Assembly (NCBI GenBank): GCA_003222675.1
Contig: QHWT01000040.1
Coordinates: 177,475 to 241,474, forward strand
Direction: 5' to 3'
From: Acidobacteriota bacterium
Lineage (GTDB): Bacteria; Acidobacteriota; Vicinamibacteria; Vicinamibacterales; 2-12-FULL-66-21
Length of the DNA stretch: 64,000 nucleotides
The notes beneath the pieces were generated by a model. It saw nothing but the letters and a program-made list of their open reading frames with translations, did no database searches and had not been told where the DNA came from. The position numbers and the translations under genes are program-made. This document shows, piece by piece, positions 8,661 through 18,273 of the stretch; position 1 is the stretch's first letter, and every line of letters starts with the position of its first letter.

Positions 8661-9196
8661 CGCCGCTTCTTTTTCGAAGCGGTCGAACGCCGCTTCGGAG
8701 CGACCGAACGCCGCCGTTGTGTCGGTCGTGGCCGCGATGCGGTGCCGAGCGCCTGGGATGTCGTGGAGGTCGGCCGTCTCGAGCCTGACCGCGGGGAAGC
8801 CGCCGTTGCGGCGTGCTGCGCGAGGTACTCGCGCAGCAGGCGGATGGCACGCTGCTCGACGTCGATCAGCGCGCGCCCGATCGCCGTCCGCTTCTGTACT
8901 TCTTCGAGGGCGCGTTTCTTATCGATCACGCCGGTCCCCAGCACGCCCAGGTTGAACCGTTTCTGTCGCTTGATCCGTTCGGACGTCAGCTCGGTCCGTT
9001 GCTCGTCGCTCAGGTCGGAACCGTCAACCGTCGGCGTGTCGGGATCGACGACGTGCCTCAACGTGGCGAACCCCTTCCGGTCGCGATGGTAGCCGGCCGG
9101 CAGCCGCCACTGTTCCGCCGGAATCGGCGCGGGGGAGCCGCGTCGCGATGCACGGAATTTTCGCGCGGCACTCGCAATTACGCGCTTCTTTGCCAT
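8657..9196 (-). CDS. Small basic protein of unknown function, coupled to the caspase-like gene
   Basis: The gene encodes 179 residues from the ATG at 9196 (MAKKRVIASAARKFRASRRG). The frame remains open further upstream to 9451, but that extension looks like degenerate sequence. The middle (about 40-110) is a predicted helical region rich in charged residues, with RTELTSERIKRQKRFNLGVLG and RALIDVEQRAIRLLREYLAQ. The last 45 residues are Arg/Lys/Ser/Thr-rich, ending KKKRR, and resemble a disordered nucleic-acid-binding tail. I recognise no family. The four-base overlap with the protease gene suggests a functional pair. Confidence 0.55.
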   Translation of the reverse strand: MAKKRVIASAARKFRASRRGSPAPIPAEQWRLPAGYHRDRKGFATLRHVVDPDTPTVDGSDLSDEQRTELTSERIKRQKRFNLGVLGTGVIDKKRALEEVQKRTAIGRALIDVEQRAIRLLREYLAQHAATAASPRSGSRRPTSTTSQALGTASRPRPTQRRRSVAPKRRSTASKKKRR

Positions 9197-9447
9197 CGTC
9201 AATCCTGTGCAGTGCGCGTGATGCTCTTGCTGGTTATTGCTTGTCGAGCGCGCGCGCTGCTGCATCGCGTACATGAACCGCGCCCTCGTGCTCGTTGTCG
9301 ACGAGCCGTGCGACGGCGAGAACCCCCGTGCGCGGCGTGCCGCGCGGCTGAACGGCGTTGCCGCCTGCACGAGGCTCGCCTGGAATTGGGAAAGTGGAGC
9401 GGTTGACGCATCGCCACGCGCGAGATCCTCCGCGACGTGATCGGGCG

Positions 9448-9530
9448 TCATGGCCGCAACAGAGCCAACGATCGGTTCTCGAGCATGAGCACGACGATGT
9501 GCCCGATATTCGTCAGGAAGTCGACAGGCA
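9448..9530 (-). pseudogene. Remnant of a phosphoesterase-family gene (N-terminal fragment)
   Basis: On the minus strand MPVDFLTNIGHIVVLMLENRS is followed after six codons by a stop. The segment IxHIVVLMLENRSFD is the N-terminal signature of the phospholipase C/acid phosphatase (phosphoesterase) family, where Glu-Asn begins the metal site. Only this piece survives. The following bases to 9197 give no convincing continuation. I read it as a decayed gene; the region 9197-9544 otherwise shows nothing I can identify. Confidence 0.55.
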
Positions 9531-9544
9531 TGAACGACCTGAGA

Positions 9545-10912
9545 TCAGTAAACGCGGATACTGGCCGATGCGAACCACGACGTCGCTCCCCGATCGCGGA
9601 CAATACGGAACACGCTCGGCTCGAGCGGCTCGGCACCCTCGGATTGCGTCCCGAGTGCGGCACCACCGGTCACGACGAACCGGCCAAACAACATCGCCGA
9701 AGGTCCGACGAACACTCGGCTGCCTGGAGATGACAGGTCGGTGCCCATGCTGAGCAGCACGCAAATCGGCTGCTGCTTGGCATCAACGTCCAGCGACTTG
9801 GTGCGCGTAAAGAACTGCCAGGCGAGAAACACAGAAAAGCGTGTGACCGAATCCCCCGTCCCCTGCTGCTGAAAAAAATCTTCCTGCGAGAACTGGACGG
9901 CGCGGCTGACTTTCTGAAATGTCACGTCCTTGATACCGCTCACCGCGACGCCGCCATGCGCGACCAGCGGCATGGCTGATTGGACGAAATAGTGGATCGT
10001 CTCGAAGTCCTTCTTCTCGCCGCTTGGATCGGTTGCCGACATCATCACCGTCACGCGCGTACCGGCATCTCTTGTGCCGATCTTCTTGATATCGTCGCCA
10101 AGCGAGCGCTCGGCAAGCGACACGAACGAGTCGGCGCGCGTCGCCGCCGTGCCGTAGCTGTCGACGGCGAGCTTGTAATACCGGCTCGTCGATCCTCCGA
10201 ATGCGGCCTTGAAACCCTCGATATCTGATTCAGCGAGCTTCTGCAATTCCGCGTAAGACGTTTCAAGCGCGCTGACAGCCGTTTTCACGTCGGCCGTCGC
10301 CGTCGAAAGCGCCGTCAATTCTGTGCTCGTCAGGCCCGGACGTTTGTGCGGGGCGAGCGCCGCCTCGATCTTGCGCTGCACCGTCTGCGAGTTCTGGTAC
10401 ACGACCCGCGAGGCCTCGATCAACGGCGTGTCGGGAGTCCTCTGCGTGTCCGACAAGCCGACGAGAAGACTCCCGAGCTCAGGATTGAGAACACTCGACC
10501 AGAGCCTCGTCAGGTACGAATACGATTGCGCCTGTTCCTCCTTCACGTCGTACGACAAAGCGTAGCGTAAGAAGTTGAAGTGGCGGAGGCGAATCCAGAC
10601 CGGCTCGCGGCTGGTGATGCGAGCGTTCGGTGGGGACTGCACCTGCCACGTATCGCCGTCGAAACAGACGTCGAACACGCTGAGCGTTCTCGCGGGCAGC
10701 GTGATGCCTGATATTCCTTTCATACCAGACGGTGCGCCGAACAACTGATTGCAGATCCCGGTGTCCTGGCGCGCAGGCGTTTGTGCGGCCGCAGATCCTG
10801 GGATCAAGATCGCGACCGAGAGACACCTTCCAAGCAAACGGGCGAACAAACGGCCGACACTCGGCGCGATACGTGTGCAACGCGTGTCTCTTGGCTGAGC
10901 TTCTCGCATCAT
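9545..10912 (-). CDS. Exported protein of unknown function, possibly outer-membrane associated
   Basis: From the ATG at 10912 the protein has about 455 residues: a long basic n-region, a hydrophobic core LSVAILIPGSAAAQ with a likely cleavage after AAA or AQ, then a mature part with no domain I recognise. The centre (about residues 165-250) is helical and coiled-coil-like, with DVKTAVSALETSYAELQKLAE. The second half is richer in alternating hydrophobic residues and ends SWFASASIRVY, an aromatic C-terminus like that of outer-membrane proteins. The frame starts at 11026, where a ribosome-binding-site-like AGGAG is present, but that would bury the signal peptide. Monocistronic. Confidence 0.55.
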   Translation of the reverse strand: MMREAQPRDTRCTRIAPSVGRLFARLLGRCLSVAILIPGSAAAQTPARQDTGICNQLFGAPSGMKGISGITLPARTLSVFDVCFDGDTWQVQSPPNARITSREPVWIRLRHFNFLRYALSYDVKEEQAQSYSYLTRLWSSVLNPELGSLLVGLSDTQRTPDTPLIEASRVVYQNSQTVQRKIEAALAPHKRPGLTSTELTALSTATADVKTAVSALETSYAELQKLAESDIEGFKAAFGGSTSRYYKLAVDSYGTAATRADSFVSLAERSLGDDIKKIGTRDAGTRVTVMMSATDPSGEKKDFETIHYFVQSAMPLVAHGGVAVSGIKDVTFQKVSRAVQFSQEDFFQQQGTGDSVTRFSVFLAWQFFTRTKSLDVDAKQQPICVLLSMGTDLSSPGSRVFVGPSAMLFGRFVVTGGAALGTQSEGAEPLEPSVFRIVRDRGATSWFASASIRVY

Positions 10913-11080
10913 GTCTGCCGAGAATGTTCTGTTGAATCGGCTGCTCGGAATTGGGCGGCGAGATCTTGCCCGAACGCTGTCGACGCGCGCAAGCAGAATC
11001 CGTGCTATCAGGAGACCAGATGTCATCGAAAGAATCTCTCCTGACCTCCTGTTCGATATTCCTCGGTCGGGCGGCGGATG

Positions 11081-12022
11081 CTACGTGTCGATCAGCGCAG
11101 CCGCGAGCAACGGGATCATGATCTCGTGGTGTCCCACCAGCGAATATCCCTTGCCGAATCCCGCGACCGGACGCGACACGACGTTGGTCTGGGGACGGTA
11201 AAGGCGCACGAAGTCAAGATTCACGGTGGTCAAGCCCTCCAGCGAGCGTCCCTGGTTGCGCGCCAGCGCCACCGCCTTCAGGAACACTTCCGGCAGCACG
11301 ACTGCCGAACCGCAATTGAGATACACGCCACGCTCGAGCCTTGCGACGTTGGAGACAAAGTAGCGGAAGTCGCGAAGACTGCCTTCGCCAAGCGCGGCGC
11401 CCGACGCGGCGGGATGCATGTGAATGATGTCGGTGCCGAGTGCCACGTGGACGGTGACGGGGACGTTCAGCCGCGCGGCGGCGGCGATGACGCTGAGATG
11501 CGCGTGCGATGGACGCGTGGTCCGCAGATATCGCGCGACAGCCTGTCCCAGGCCGAGACCGTCCTTTACTCCATCGTTGATCGCGCCGTTGAGCAACCGT
11601 CCGGTCTCCTCGGCCATACCGAACCGGCCGGGCCCGAGCGCCTCATCAACGTCCTCGGACGTCGATCCCGACAACGCGATCTCGAAGTCGTGGATCACGC
11701 CGGCGCCGTTGGTCGCGACCGCCGACACGAACCCGCGCTCCATGAGATCGATCAGCAGCGGCGATAGGCCCGTTTTCAACACGTGCGCGCCGAGGCCCCA
11801 GATGATGCCGCGCCCTGCGCCGTGCGCGGTGCGCATCGCATCGACGACCGCCTTGAAATCGGAAGCCCCGAGGATCGCGGGCATGGCGCGAATCAGCCCC
11901 GCGATGCCCGTACCCGGCACGAACGGCTTCGCGAAGTCCGCTGCCTTCGTCTGGCTCGTCCGCGATTGCAGCGGGTACGTATGAACGCCAGACAGATCAA
12001 AATCTTCGTAGTTGAATTTCAC
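11081..12022 (-). CDS. Deoxyhypusine-synthase-like protein (bacterial DHS superfamily)
   Basis: The protein has 313 residues with GLGAHVLKTGLSPLLIDLMERGF followed by AVATNGAGVIHDFEIALSG and GRFGMAEETG. This pattern (a Gly-rich strand-turn, then a T-N-G-A-G-V-x-H-D-x-E segment) is that of the NAD-dependent deoxyhypusine synthase fold, whose bacterial members make homospermidine-type products or have no assigned role. A bacterium lacks eIF5A, so a polyamine or unknown substrate is more likely. The start is GTG at 12022, directly before a word-repeat tract. No operon partner. Confidence 0.6.
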   Translation of the reverse strand: MKFNYEDFDLSGVHTYPLQSRTSQTKAADFAKPFVPGTGIAGLIRAMPAILGASDFKAVVDAMRTAHGAGRGIIWGLGAHVLKTGLSPLLIDLMERGFVSAVATNGAGVIHDFEIALSGSTSEDVDEALGPGRFGMAEETGRLLNGAINDGVKDGLGLGQAVARYLRTTRPSHAHLSVIAAAARLNVPVTVHVALGTDIIHMHPAASGAALGEGSLRDFRYFVSNVARLERGVYLNCGSAVVLPEVFLKAVALARNQGRSLEGLTTVNLDFVRLYRPQTNVVSRPVAGFGKGYSLVGHHEIMIPLLAAALIDT

Positions 12023-12023
12023 G

Positions 12024-12058
12024 TGTCAATGCTAAATGCCAAATGCCAAATGCCAAAG
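12024..12058. repeat. AAATGCC word-repeat tract
   Basis: TGTCAATGCTAAATGCC is followed by two further AAATGCC copies. A GC-rich palindromic stretch around GGCGCGGCCTAGCGCCGCGC follows (to about 12115). The tract fills the gap between queA and the upstream gene. Related words occur at 28547 and 51378. Confidence 0.75.
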
Positions 12059-12155
12059 CTCCTTCGCGGTTCTCGTTCGATGCGCTCGGCGGCGCGGCCT
12101 AGCGCCGCGCTTCACTCCGTCGCCTCGCGCCGGCCGCAGGCGCTTCGGCAGCGAC

Positions 12156-13307
12156 TCAAATCACAAGCATCGCGTCGCCGTAACTGTAGAAGCGGTAGCG
12201 CTGTTCGACAGCATCATGATAGGCGGCGAGCACGCGCTCGCGTCCGGCGAAAGCGGACACGAGCATCAGCAGCGACGACCGTGGCAGGTGGAAGTTCGTG
12301 AGAAGGCCTGAGATCACGCGGAAGTCGAATCCCGGGTAGATGAAGATGTCGGCCTCGGCGGCGCCGGTGGCGATCCGTCCGTTGCCGCGGCGCACCGCGT
12401 CCTCGAGGGCCCGCGTCGTGGTCGTGCCGACCGCCACGATGCGACGATGTTGGTCGAGCGCGCGATTGATTGCATGGGCCGCGCGCTCGCTGATCTCGTA
12501 ACGCTCGGCCTCGACCTCGTGCGCCTCGACGTCCTCGACGCGAACCGGCTTGAAGGTTCCATATCCGACGTGCAGCGTGATCGAGGCGCGCTCGATGCGC
12601 GCGGCGTCGATCGCCGCGAGCAATGGCTCGTCGAAGTGCAGGCCCGCGGTCGGCGCCGCGATCGATCCGCGGTGCTCGGCGAACACCGTCTGGTACCGCT
12701 GACGATCCTCCGGCGTGTCCTCGCGGTGAATATAAGGAGGGAGCGGCACATGACCCATCGCATCGACCAGCGCGTCGATGCCCGGCCCACGCTCCACCCA
12801 TAGGCGGATGCGTCGCCGGCCGAAGTACTGCCGCGCGAGCACCTCCGCCATCAGTACGCCCTCGGCGCCTTCAAACCGCGCGAGCGCACCCGGCTTCAAC
12901 TTCTGCCCGGGATGCATGAGCGCGGTCCAGATCTGTCCGACTCCATTCGCGTGGCTTCCGCCTTCCGCCTTCGCGCGTTGCGCTTCCGCCTTCGGCGAAG
13001 CTTTCGGCTGAGGCTGGTCAGACGGAAGATCCCGAGCGAGCATCGAAGGCTCGTGCGATAACAGCAGGCACTCGACCGCGCCGCCGCTCGGAACACGGCG
13101 GCCGAGGAGCCGCGCGGGGAAGACGCGCGTGTCGTTTGCGACGAGCAGATCGCCCGTGCGCACGAAGCACGGCAGATCGCGAATGGTCGCGTGTGTGACG
13201 TCGCCATTCGCGCGATCGAGCACGAGGAGGCGTGATGTTCCTCGCGGTGCAGCGGTCTGCGCCACAAGCTCTGCCGGGAGTGAAAACTCGAAGTCCGCGA
13301 CCTTCAT
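12156..13307 (-). CDS. queA: QueA, S-adenosylmethionine:tRNA ribosyltransferase-isomerase, with an in-frame repeat insertion
   Basis: QueA transfers the ribosyl moiety of SAM to preQ1 in tRNA, giving epoxyqueuosine. The protein begins MKVADFEFSLPAELVAQ and has LLVANDTRVFPARL, GHVPLPPYIHR, RYQTVFA, IAAPTAGLHF, HVGYGTFKPV, GTTTTRALE, and ends with LLTNFHLPRSSLLMLV. All are conserved blocks of the family. Residues about 92-119 are an Ala/Lys/Pro-rich insertion encoded by a dispersed palindromic DNA repeat, which accounts for the 383-residue length (typical about 345). The insertion sits in a loop between conserved blocks and keeps the frame. Confidence 0.95.
   Translation of the reverse strand: MKVADFEFSLPAELVAQTAAPRGTSRLLVLDRANGDVTHATIRDLPCFVRTGDLLVANDTRVFPARLLGRRVPSGGAVECLLLSHEPSMLARDLPSDQPQPKASPKAEAQRAKAEGGSHANGVGQIWTALMHPGQKLKPGALARFEGAEGVLMAEVLARQYFGRRRIRLWVERGPGIDALVDAMGHVPLPPYIHREDTPEDRQRYQTVFAEHRGSIAAPTAGLHFDEPLLAAIDAARIERASITLHVGYGTFKPVRVEDVEAHEVEAERYEISERAAHAINRALDQHRRIVAVGTTTTRALEDAVRRGNGRIATGAAEADIFIYPGFDFRVISGLLTNFHLPRSSLLMLVSAFAGRERVLAAYHDAVEQRYRFYSYGDAMLVI
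12950..13030. repeat. Palindromic dispersed repeat inside queA (TTCCGCC family)
   Basis: This stretch carries GGCTTCCGCCTTCCGCCTTC and ends GGCTGGTCAGACGGAAGA. It is about 85 percent alike by eye to the intergenic copy at 49143-49225, which shows it is a mobile or amplified element rather than native queA sequence. Confidence 0.85.
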
Positions 13308-13315
13308 GTCTTTCG

Positions 13316-13382
13316 CAATCGAAGGAATCGAAGCCCTAGAAAGCTCCCTCGACGCTTCGTCTTGCCTTCGAGTCTTCGATTG
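13316..13382. repeat. Inverted repeat between queA and the AI-2E permease gene
   Basis: CAATCGAAGGAATCGAAG at the left has its imperfect inverse CTTCGAGTCTTCGATTG at the right. The same arm sequence starts and ends the larger element at 25344-25566. It sits in the divergent promoter region of queA and the permease gene. Confidence 0.85.
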
Positions 13383-13383
13383 A

Positions 13384-14706
13384 ATGGCGCACTCGAACCT
13401 CGGCGTTAATCTTGCACTTCACGGCTCAGATTGTATGGCCGAGACACATACCCATCCCCAAACCCGCCCTGAAGATGCACCGCCGGTCGTGATCGACGTG
13501 CCGACCGATGTCCGCACCGTCACGTTGACGGTGCTGGCGACGATTGGCCTCGTCTTCATGCTCCAATACGCGCAGTCGATCCTGATTCCGATTGTCCTCG
13601 GGATCCTGATCGCGTATGCGCTGGAGCCGTTTGTGACCTGGCTCGCGCGCATCAAGGTGCCGCGATCGATCGCCGCGGCGCTCGTACTGGCCGTGCTCGT
13701 CGGGGGCCTCGGCAGCGCCGTGTACAGCCTGACGGATGAAGTGATGCAGATCGTCGCGCAGGTGCCGCAGGCCGCGCGGCGCATCCAGGAGCGCGTGCGG
13801 CTGCACAAGAGCGATGGGAACGGCGCGCTCCAGCAGGTGCAGAGAGCGGCGACCTCTCTCGAGCAGACCGCGCAGGCGGCTTCGCAGCAGGCGCCGCCTG
13901 ACAAGCCGGCGCGCGGCATCAGCAAGGTGCAAATCGTGGAGCCCGCCTTCAACGCGAGCGACTACCTCTATTGGGGCGGAATGGGACTGATCGGCGCGCT
14001 TGGACAATTCGCGATGATCCTGTTCCTCGTCTATTTCTTTCTCGTCACCGGCGATCTCTACAAGCGCAAGATCGTCAAGATCGCCGGGCCGCATCTCTGG
14101 CAAAAGAAAGTGACCGTGCAGATCCTCGACGACATCAACCTGCAGATCGCCAGCTTCATGCGCGTCCAGGTACTGACGAGCGTCATCGTCGCCGTCGCGA
14201 CCATGGCGGCGCTGCGGTACTTCGGACTGAATCAATGGGTCGTCTGGGGTCTGGCCGCCGGGATTTTCAACTCGATTCCGTATCTCGGGCCGATCCTCGT
14301 ATCGGCTGGCCTCGGGATCGTCGCGTTCATGCAGTTCGACAGCGTGCCGCGCACGATTGTGGTCTGCGCCGTCGCATTCGCGATTACGAGCCTCGAAGGA
14401 TTCCTGCTCACACCCGCGTTGATGGGACGCGCCGCGCGCATGAACCCCATCGCGATCTTCGTCGGTCTCTTGTTCTGGAGCTGGATCTGGGGCGTGTGGG
14501 GCGCGATCCTGGCGGTGCCGATGCTGATGATGGTGAAGGCGGTCTGCGATCACATTGAAGAACTCCAGTCCGTGGGGGAGTTGACCCCGCGCCCCGCACC
14601 CCGCGCCCCGCACCCCGCGCCCCGCACCCCGCGCCGCGCGCCCCGCGCCCCGCGCCCCGCACCCCGCACCCCGCACCCCGCACCCCGCGCCCCGACACGT
14701 GGCTAG
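13384..14706 (+). CDS. AI-2E family (PerM-type) membrane permease
   Basis: The protein has up to 440 residues; an alternative ATG at 13435 (MAETHTHPQ) is equally plausible. Seven to eight hydrophobic helices are visible: a pair after VRTVTLTVLATIGLVFML, a further one near PRSIAAALVLAVLVGG, and a C-terminal group including FNSIPYLGPILVSAGLGIVAF and LFWSWIWGVWGAILAVPMLM, a family signature. Members export AI-2 or exchange ions; the substrate here is unknown. The last 40 or so residues (Pro-Arg-Ala rich) are encoded entirely by a CCCCGCAC word repeat and are unlikely to be functional. It overlaps the convergent DUF4112 gene by four bases. Confidence 0.88.
   Translation: MAHSNLGVNLALHGSDCMAETHTHPQTRPEDAPPVVIDVPTDVRTVTLTVLATIGLVFMLQYAQSILIPIVLGILIAYALEPFVTWLARIKVPRSIAAALVLAVLVGGLGSAVYSLTDEVMQIVAQVPQAARRIQERVRLHKSDGNGALQQVQRAATSLEQTAQAASQQAPPDKPARGISKVQIVEPAFNASDYLYWGGMGLIGALGQFAMILFLVYFFLVTGDLYKRKIVKIAGPHLWQKKVTVQILDDINLQIASFMRVQVLTSVIVAVATMAALRYFGLNQWVVWGLAAGIFNSIPYLGPILVSAGLGIVAFMQFDSVPRTIVVCAVAFAITSLEGFLLTPALMGRAARMNPIAIFVGLLFWSWIWGVWGAILAVPMLMMVKAVCDHIEELQSVGELTPRPAPRAPHPAPRTPRRAPRAPRPAPRTPHPAPRAPTRG
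14580..14699. repeat. CCCCGCAC/CCCCGCGC tandem word repeat at the 3' end of the permease gene
   Basis: About fifteen copies of an eight-base word alternate between CCCCGCAC and CCCCGCGC. The tract forms the C-terminal codons of the AI-2E gene and ends just before its stop. Related words, inverted, occur at 33150-33320 and at 44190-44215. Confidence 0.95.
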
Positions 14707-15164
14707 ATCAGCGACACGTGATGCAGCAGCCACACGAGCACGAAGAAGGGGATGAGCGCGGCGAGGAGAATGATCGTCACGCAGGCGCTGACGAAGATCC
14801 AGTCGCCGCGCGTGGCGCGCGCGCCGGGACGCGCGTGCCGCTCGAGCAGCACCATGTTCCACTCGTTCGATTTCCACGCGAAGTCGAAGAGATCGCCGGC
14901 AACGGGAATCGCACCCACGGCGAAATCGATGAGCGCGTTGAGGAGCATGCGCGCGAGCACGATCTTCGGCACGCGCACGCGCGCGCCGTGCACGAGGATC
15001 AGGACGGACAGCACCGGCGTCGCGAGGTCTCCGATCCCCGGGATGAGCCCGAGGATCGGATCGAGGCCGAAGCGAATCTGAGTGCCGGGCACGCGGAACG
15101 CGTTGTCGAGCAGCGCCGCCCAGCGGCGGAGCGTGTCGAGATTGCGATCGGCGCGTGACGGCAT
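14703..15164 (-). CDS. DUF4112 membrane protein
   Basis: This 153-residue protein has the DUF4112 core LDNAFRVPGTQIRFGLDPILGLIPGIGD (given here only as the recognised pattern, residues about 19-46), a hydrophobic segment LATPVLSVLILVHGARV, then GAIPVAGDLFDFAWKSNEWN, and a C-terminal membrane helix (about 125-150). Function is unknown; the family is small and widespread in Gram-negative bacteria. It is convergent with and overlaps the permease gene. A two-helix inner-membrane topology is likely. Confidence 0.85.
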   Translation of the reverse strand: MPSRADRNLDTLRRWAALLDNAFRVPGTQIRFGLDPILGLIPGIGDLATPVLSVLILVHGARVRVPKIVLARMLLNALIDFAVGAIPVAGDLFDFAWKSNEWNMVLLERHARPGARATRGDWIFVSACVTIILLAALIPFFVLVWLLHHVSLI

Positions 15165-15173
15165 GCGCGACGC

Positions 15174-15620
15174 TTATCGCGTGTGTGTCTTTTCGAGCGC
15201 GCGCACTTCGTCGTGGGCGAGCTTCACGATGTCGGCCTGCGACTGGATGAGCGTTCGCGCGCCCGCCGGGAGATCCTCCTTCAGCGCTTTCGCATAGGCC
15301 GCCTTGGCCACGTCTTCGCCGCGCTCGGCTTCGGCGATGATCGCGCCATCGTCATTACCGGTCACGAGCGATTTGATGTTCATCCAGCCGCGGTGGAGCG
15401 AGGCCGACACGCTGCCGCTCTGGTCCGGATTTCCGCCGAGCTTCCGCACCTGTTCCTGGAGCTCGCGCACCATCTCGGCGCGCTGCCGGACGTAGCGCTC
15501 GAACAGCGCCTTCACATGCGGATCCTTCACACCATCGGCGGCGGTTCGAAACCCTTTCTCCCCGTCGCGGCAGGTCTCAATCAGGTCGTTCAAAGTGGAA
15601 ATACCTTTGCTTGCGTCCAT
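15174..15620 (-). CDS. PA2169/DUF2383-type four-helix-bundle protein
   Basis: The gene encodes 148 residues from the ATG at 15620, which has a good AGGAG ribosome-binding site upstream. It begins MDASKGISTLNDLIETCRDGEKGF and contains VKALFERYVRQRAEMVRELQEQVRKLGG, then DDGAIIAEAERGEDVAKAAYAKAL. This is the ferritin-like DUF2383 (PA2169 family) pattern of two helix pairs with repeated Glu/Asp-Gly turns, usually stress-induced. No metal role can be asserted from the sequence. It is divergent from glgX. Confidence 0.85.
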   Translation of the reverse strand: MDASKGISTLNDLIETCRDGEKGFRTAADGVKDPHVKALFERYVRQRAEMVRELQEQVRKLGGNPDQSGSVSASLHRGWMNIKSLVTGNDDGAIIAEAERGEDVAKAAYAKALKEDLPAGARTLIQSQADIVKLAHDEVRALEKTHTR

Positions 15621-15748
15621 CGTTCTCACGCTCCTTTGATGGCTTTCCCTCTTCGTTGCAGCAAGCCACGAGCCACGCTGAGTGCTGAGGTCGGATTGCG
15701 CCGGCAGAGCCGAGCGTGGTACCAAGATCTGTTGTGCACAACCGTTTG

Positions 15749-17910
<2,162 letters not shown>

Positions 17911-17914
<4 letters not shown>

Positions 17915-17951
17915 CAGCTGGCGGCAGCACGTGATTGCAGTGCGCTGTCAC
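17911..17951 (+). terminator. Hairpin at the end of glgX
   Basis: GTGACAGC, overlapping the glgX stop codon, pairs with GCTGTCAC about 25 bases later. There is no U-run, so it may act only as a weak or Rho-assisted terminator. Confidence 0.35.
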
Positions 17952-17956
17952 GGACG

Positions 17957-18044
17957 TACTCACGCGGAGCTCGCAGAGCTCGCAGAGAAACGATCACTGG
18001 TTCAATAATGAGCGCTCTGCGTCCTCGGCGACCTCGGCGTGAAA
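17957..18044. repeat. Inverted word-repeat element after glgX
   Basis: The left arm TCACGCGGAGCTCGCAGAG and the right arm CTCTGCGTCCTCGG...GGCGTGA are imperfect inverses around an AT-richer centre. The same word family builds the larger element at 46398-46665. Confidence 0.8.
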
Positions 18045-18070
18045 TCGTACGTGACACGATGGTGCTCCGG

Positions 18071-18262
18071 CGCATTGAGTAGCGCCGGCGGCCGGCGCGA
18101 GCCGACGGAGTGAAGTCCGGCGAAGCCGGACCGGCGAGCGCCACCGCGTGGGGGTGGGGCCCCACGCGCATTGAGTAGCGCCGGCGGCCGGCGCGAGCCG
18201 ACGGAGTGAAGTCCGGCGAAGCCGGACCGGCGAGCGCCAGCGCGGGGGGGTGGGGCCCCGCG
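18071..18262. repeat. Two tandem copies of a 96-base unit before glgE
   Basis: The unit begins CGCATTGAGTAGCGCCGGCG and contains AAGTCCGGCGAAGCCGGACC. It occurs at 18071-18166 and again at 18167-18262, and a partial third copy (CGCATTGAGTA) runs up to the glgE start. The copies differ only in a few bases near their ends. Each unit holds two GC palindromes. Together with 17957-18044 it fills the 359-base gap between glgX and glgE; no gene is visible there. Confidence 0.95.
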
Positions 18263-18273
18263 CGCATTGAGTA

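Noticed and set aside
9197..9451. Longer start for the basic protein gene
   Set aside because: The upstream 85 residues have no ribosome-binding site and overlap the region of a decayed phosphoesterase gene. MAKKR at 9196 is more likely.
13426..14877. 483-residue open frame antisense to the AI-2E permease
   Set aside because: Its codon pattern is the shadow of the real membrane protein, which has clear family motifs; Arg/His-rich composition marks it as spurious.
18071..18262. Possible CRISPR array (two 96-base repeats)
   Set aside because: The repeats are directly adjacent without spacers, far longer than CRISPR repeats, and no cas gene is present.
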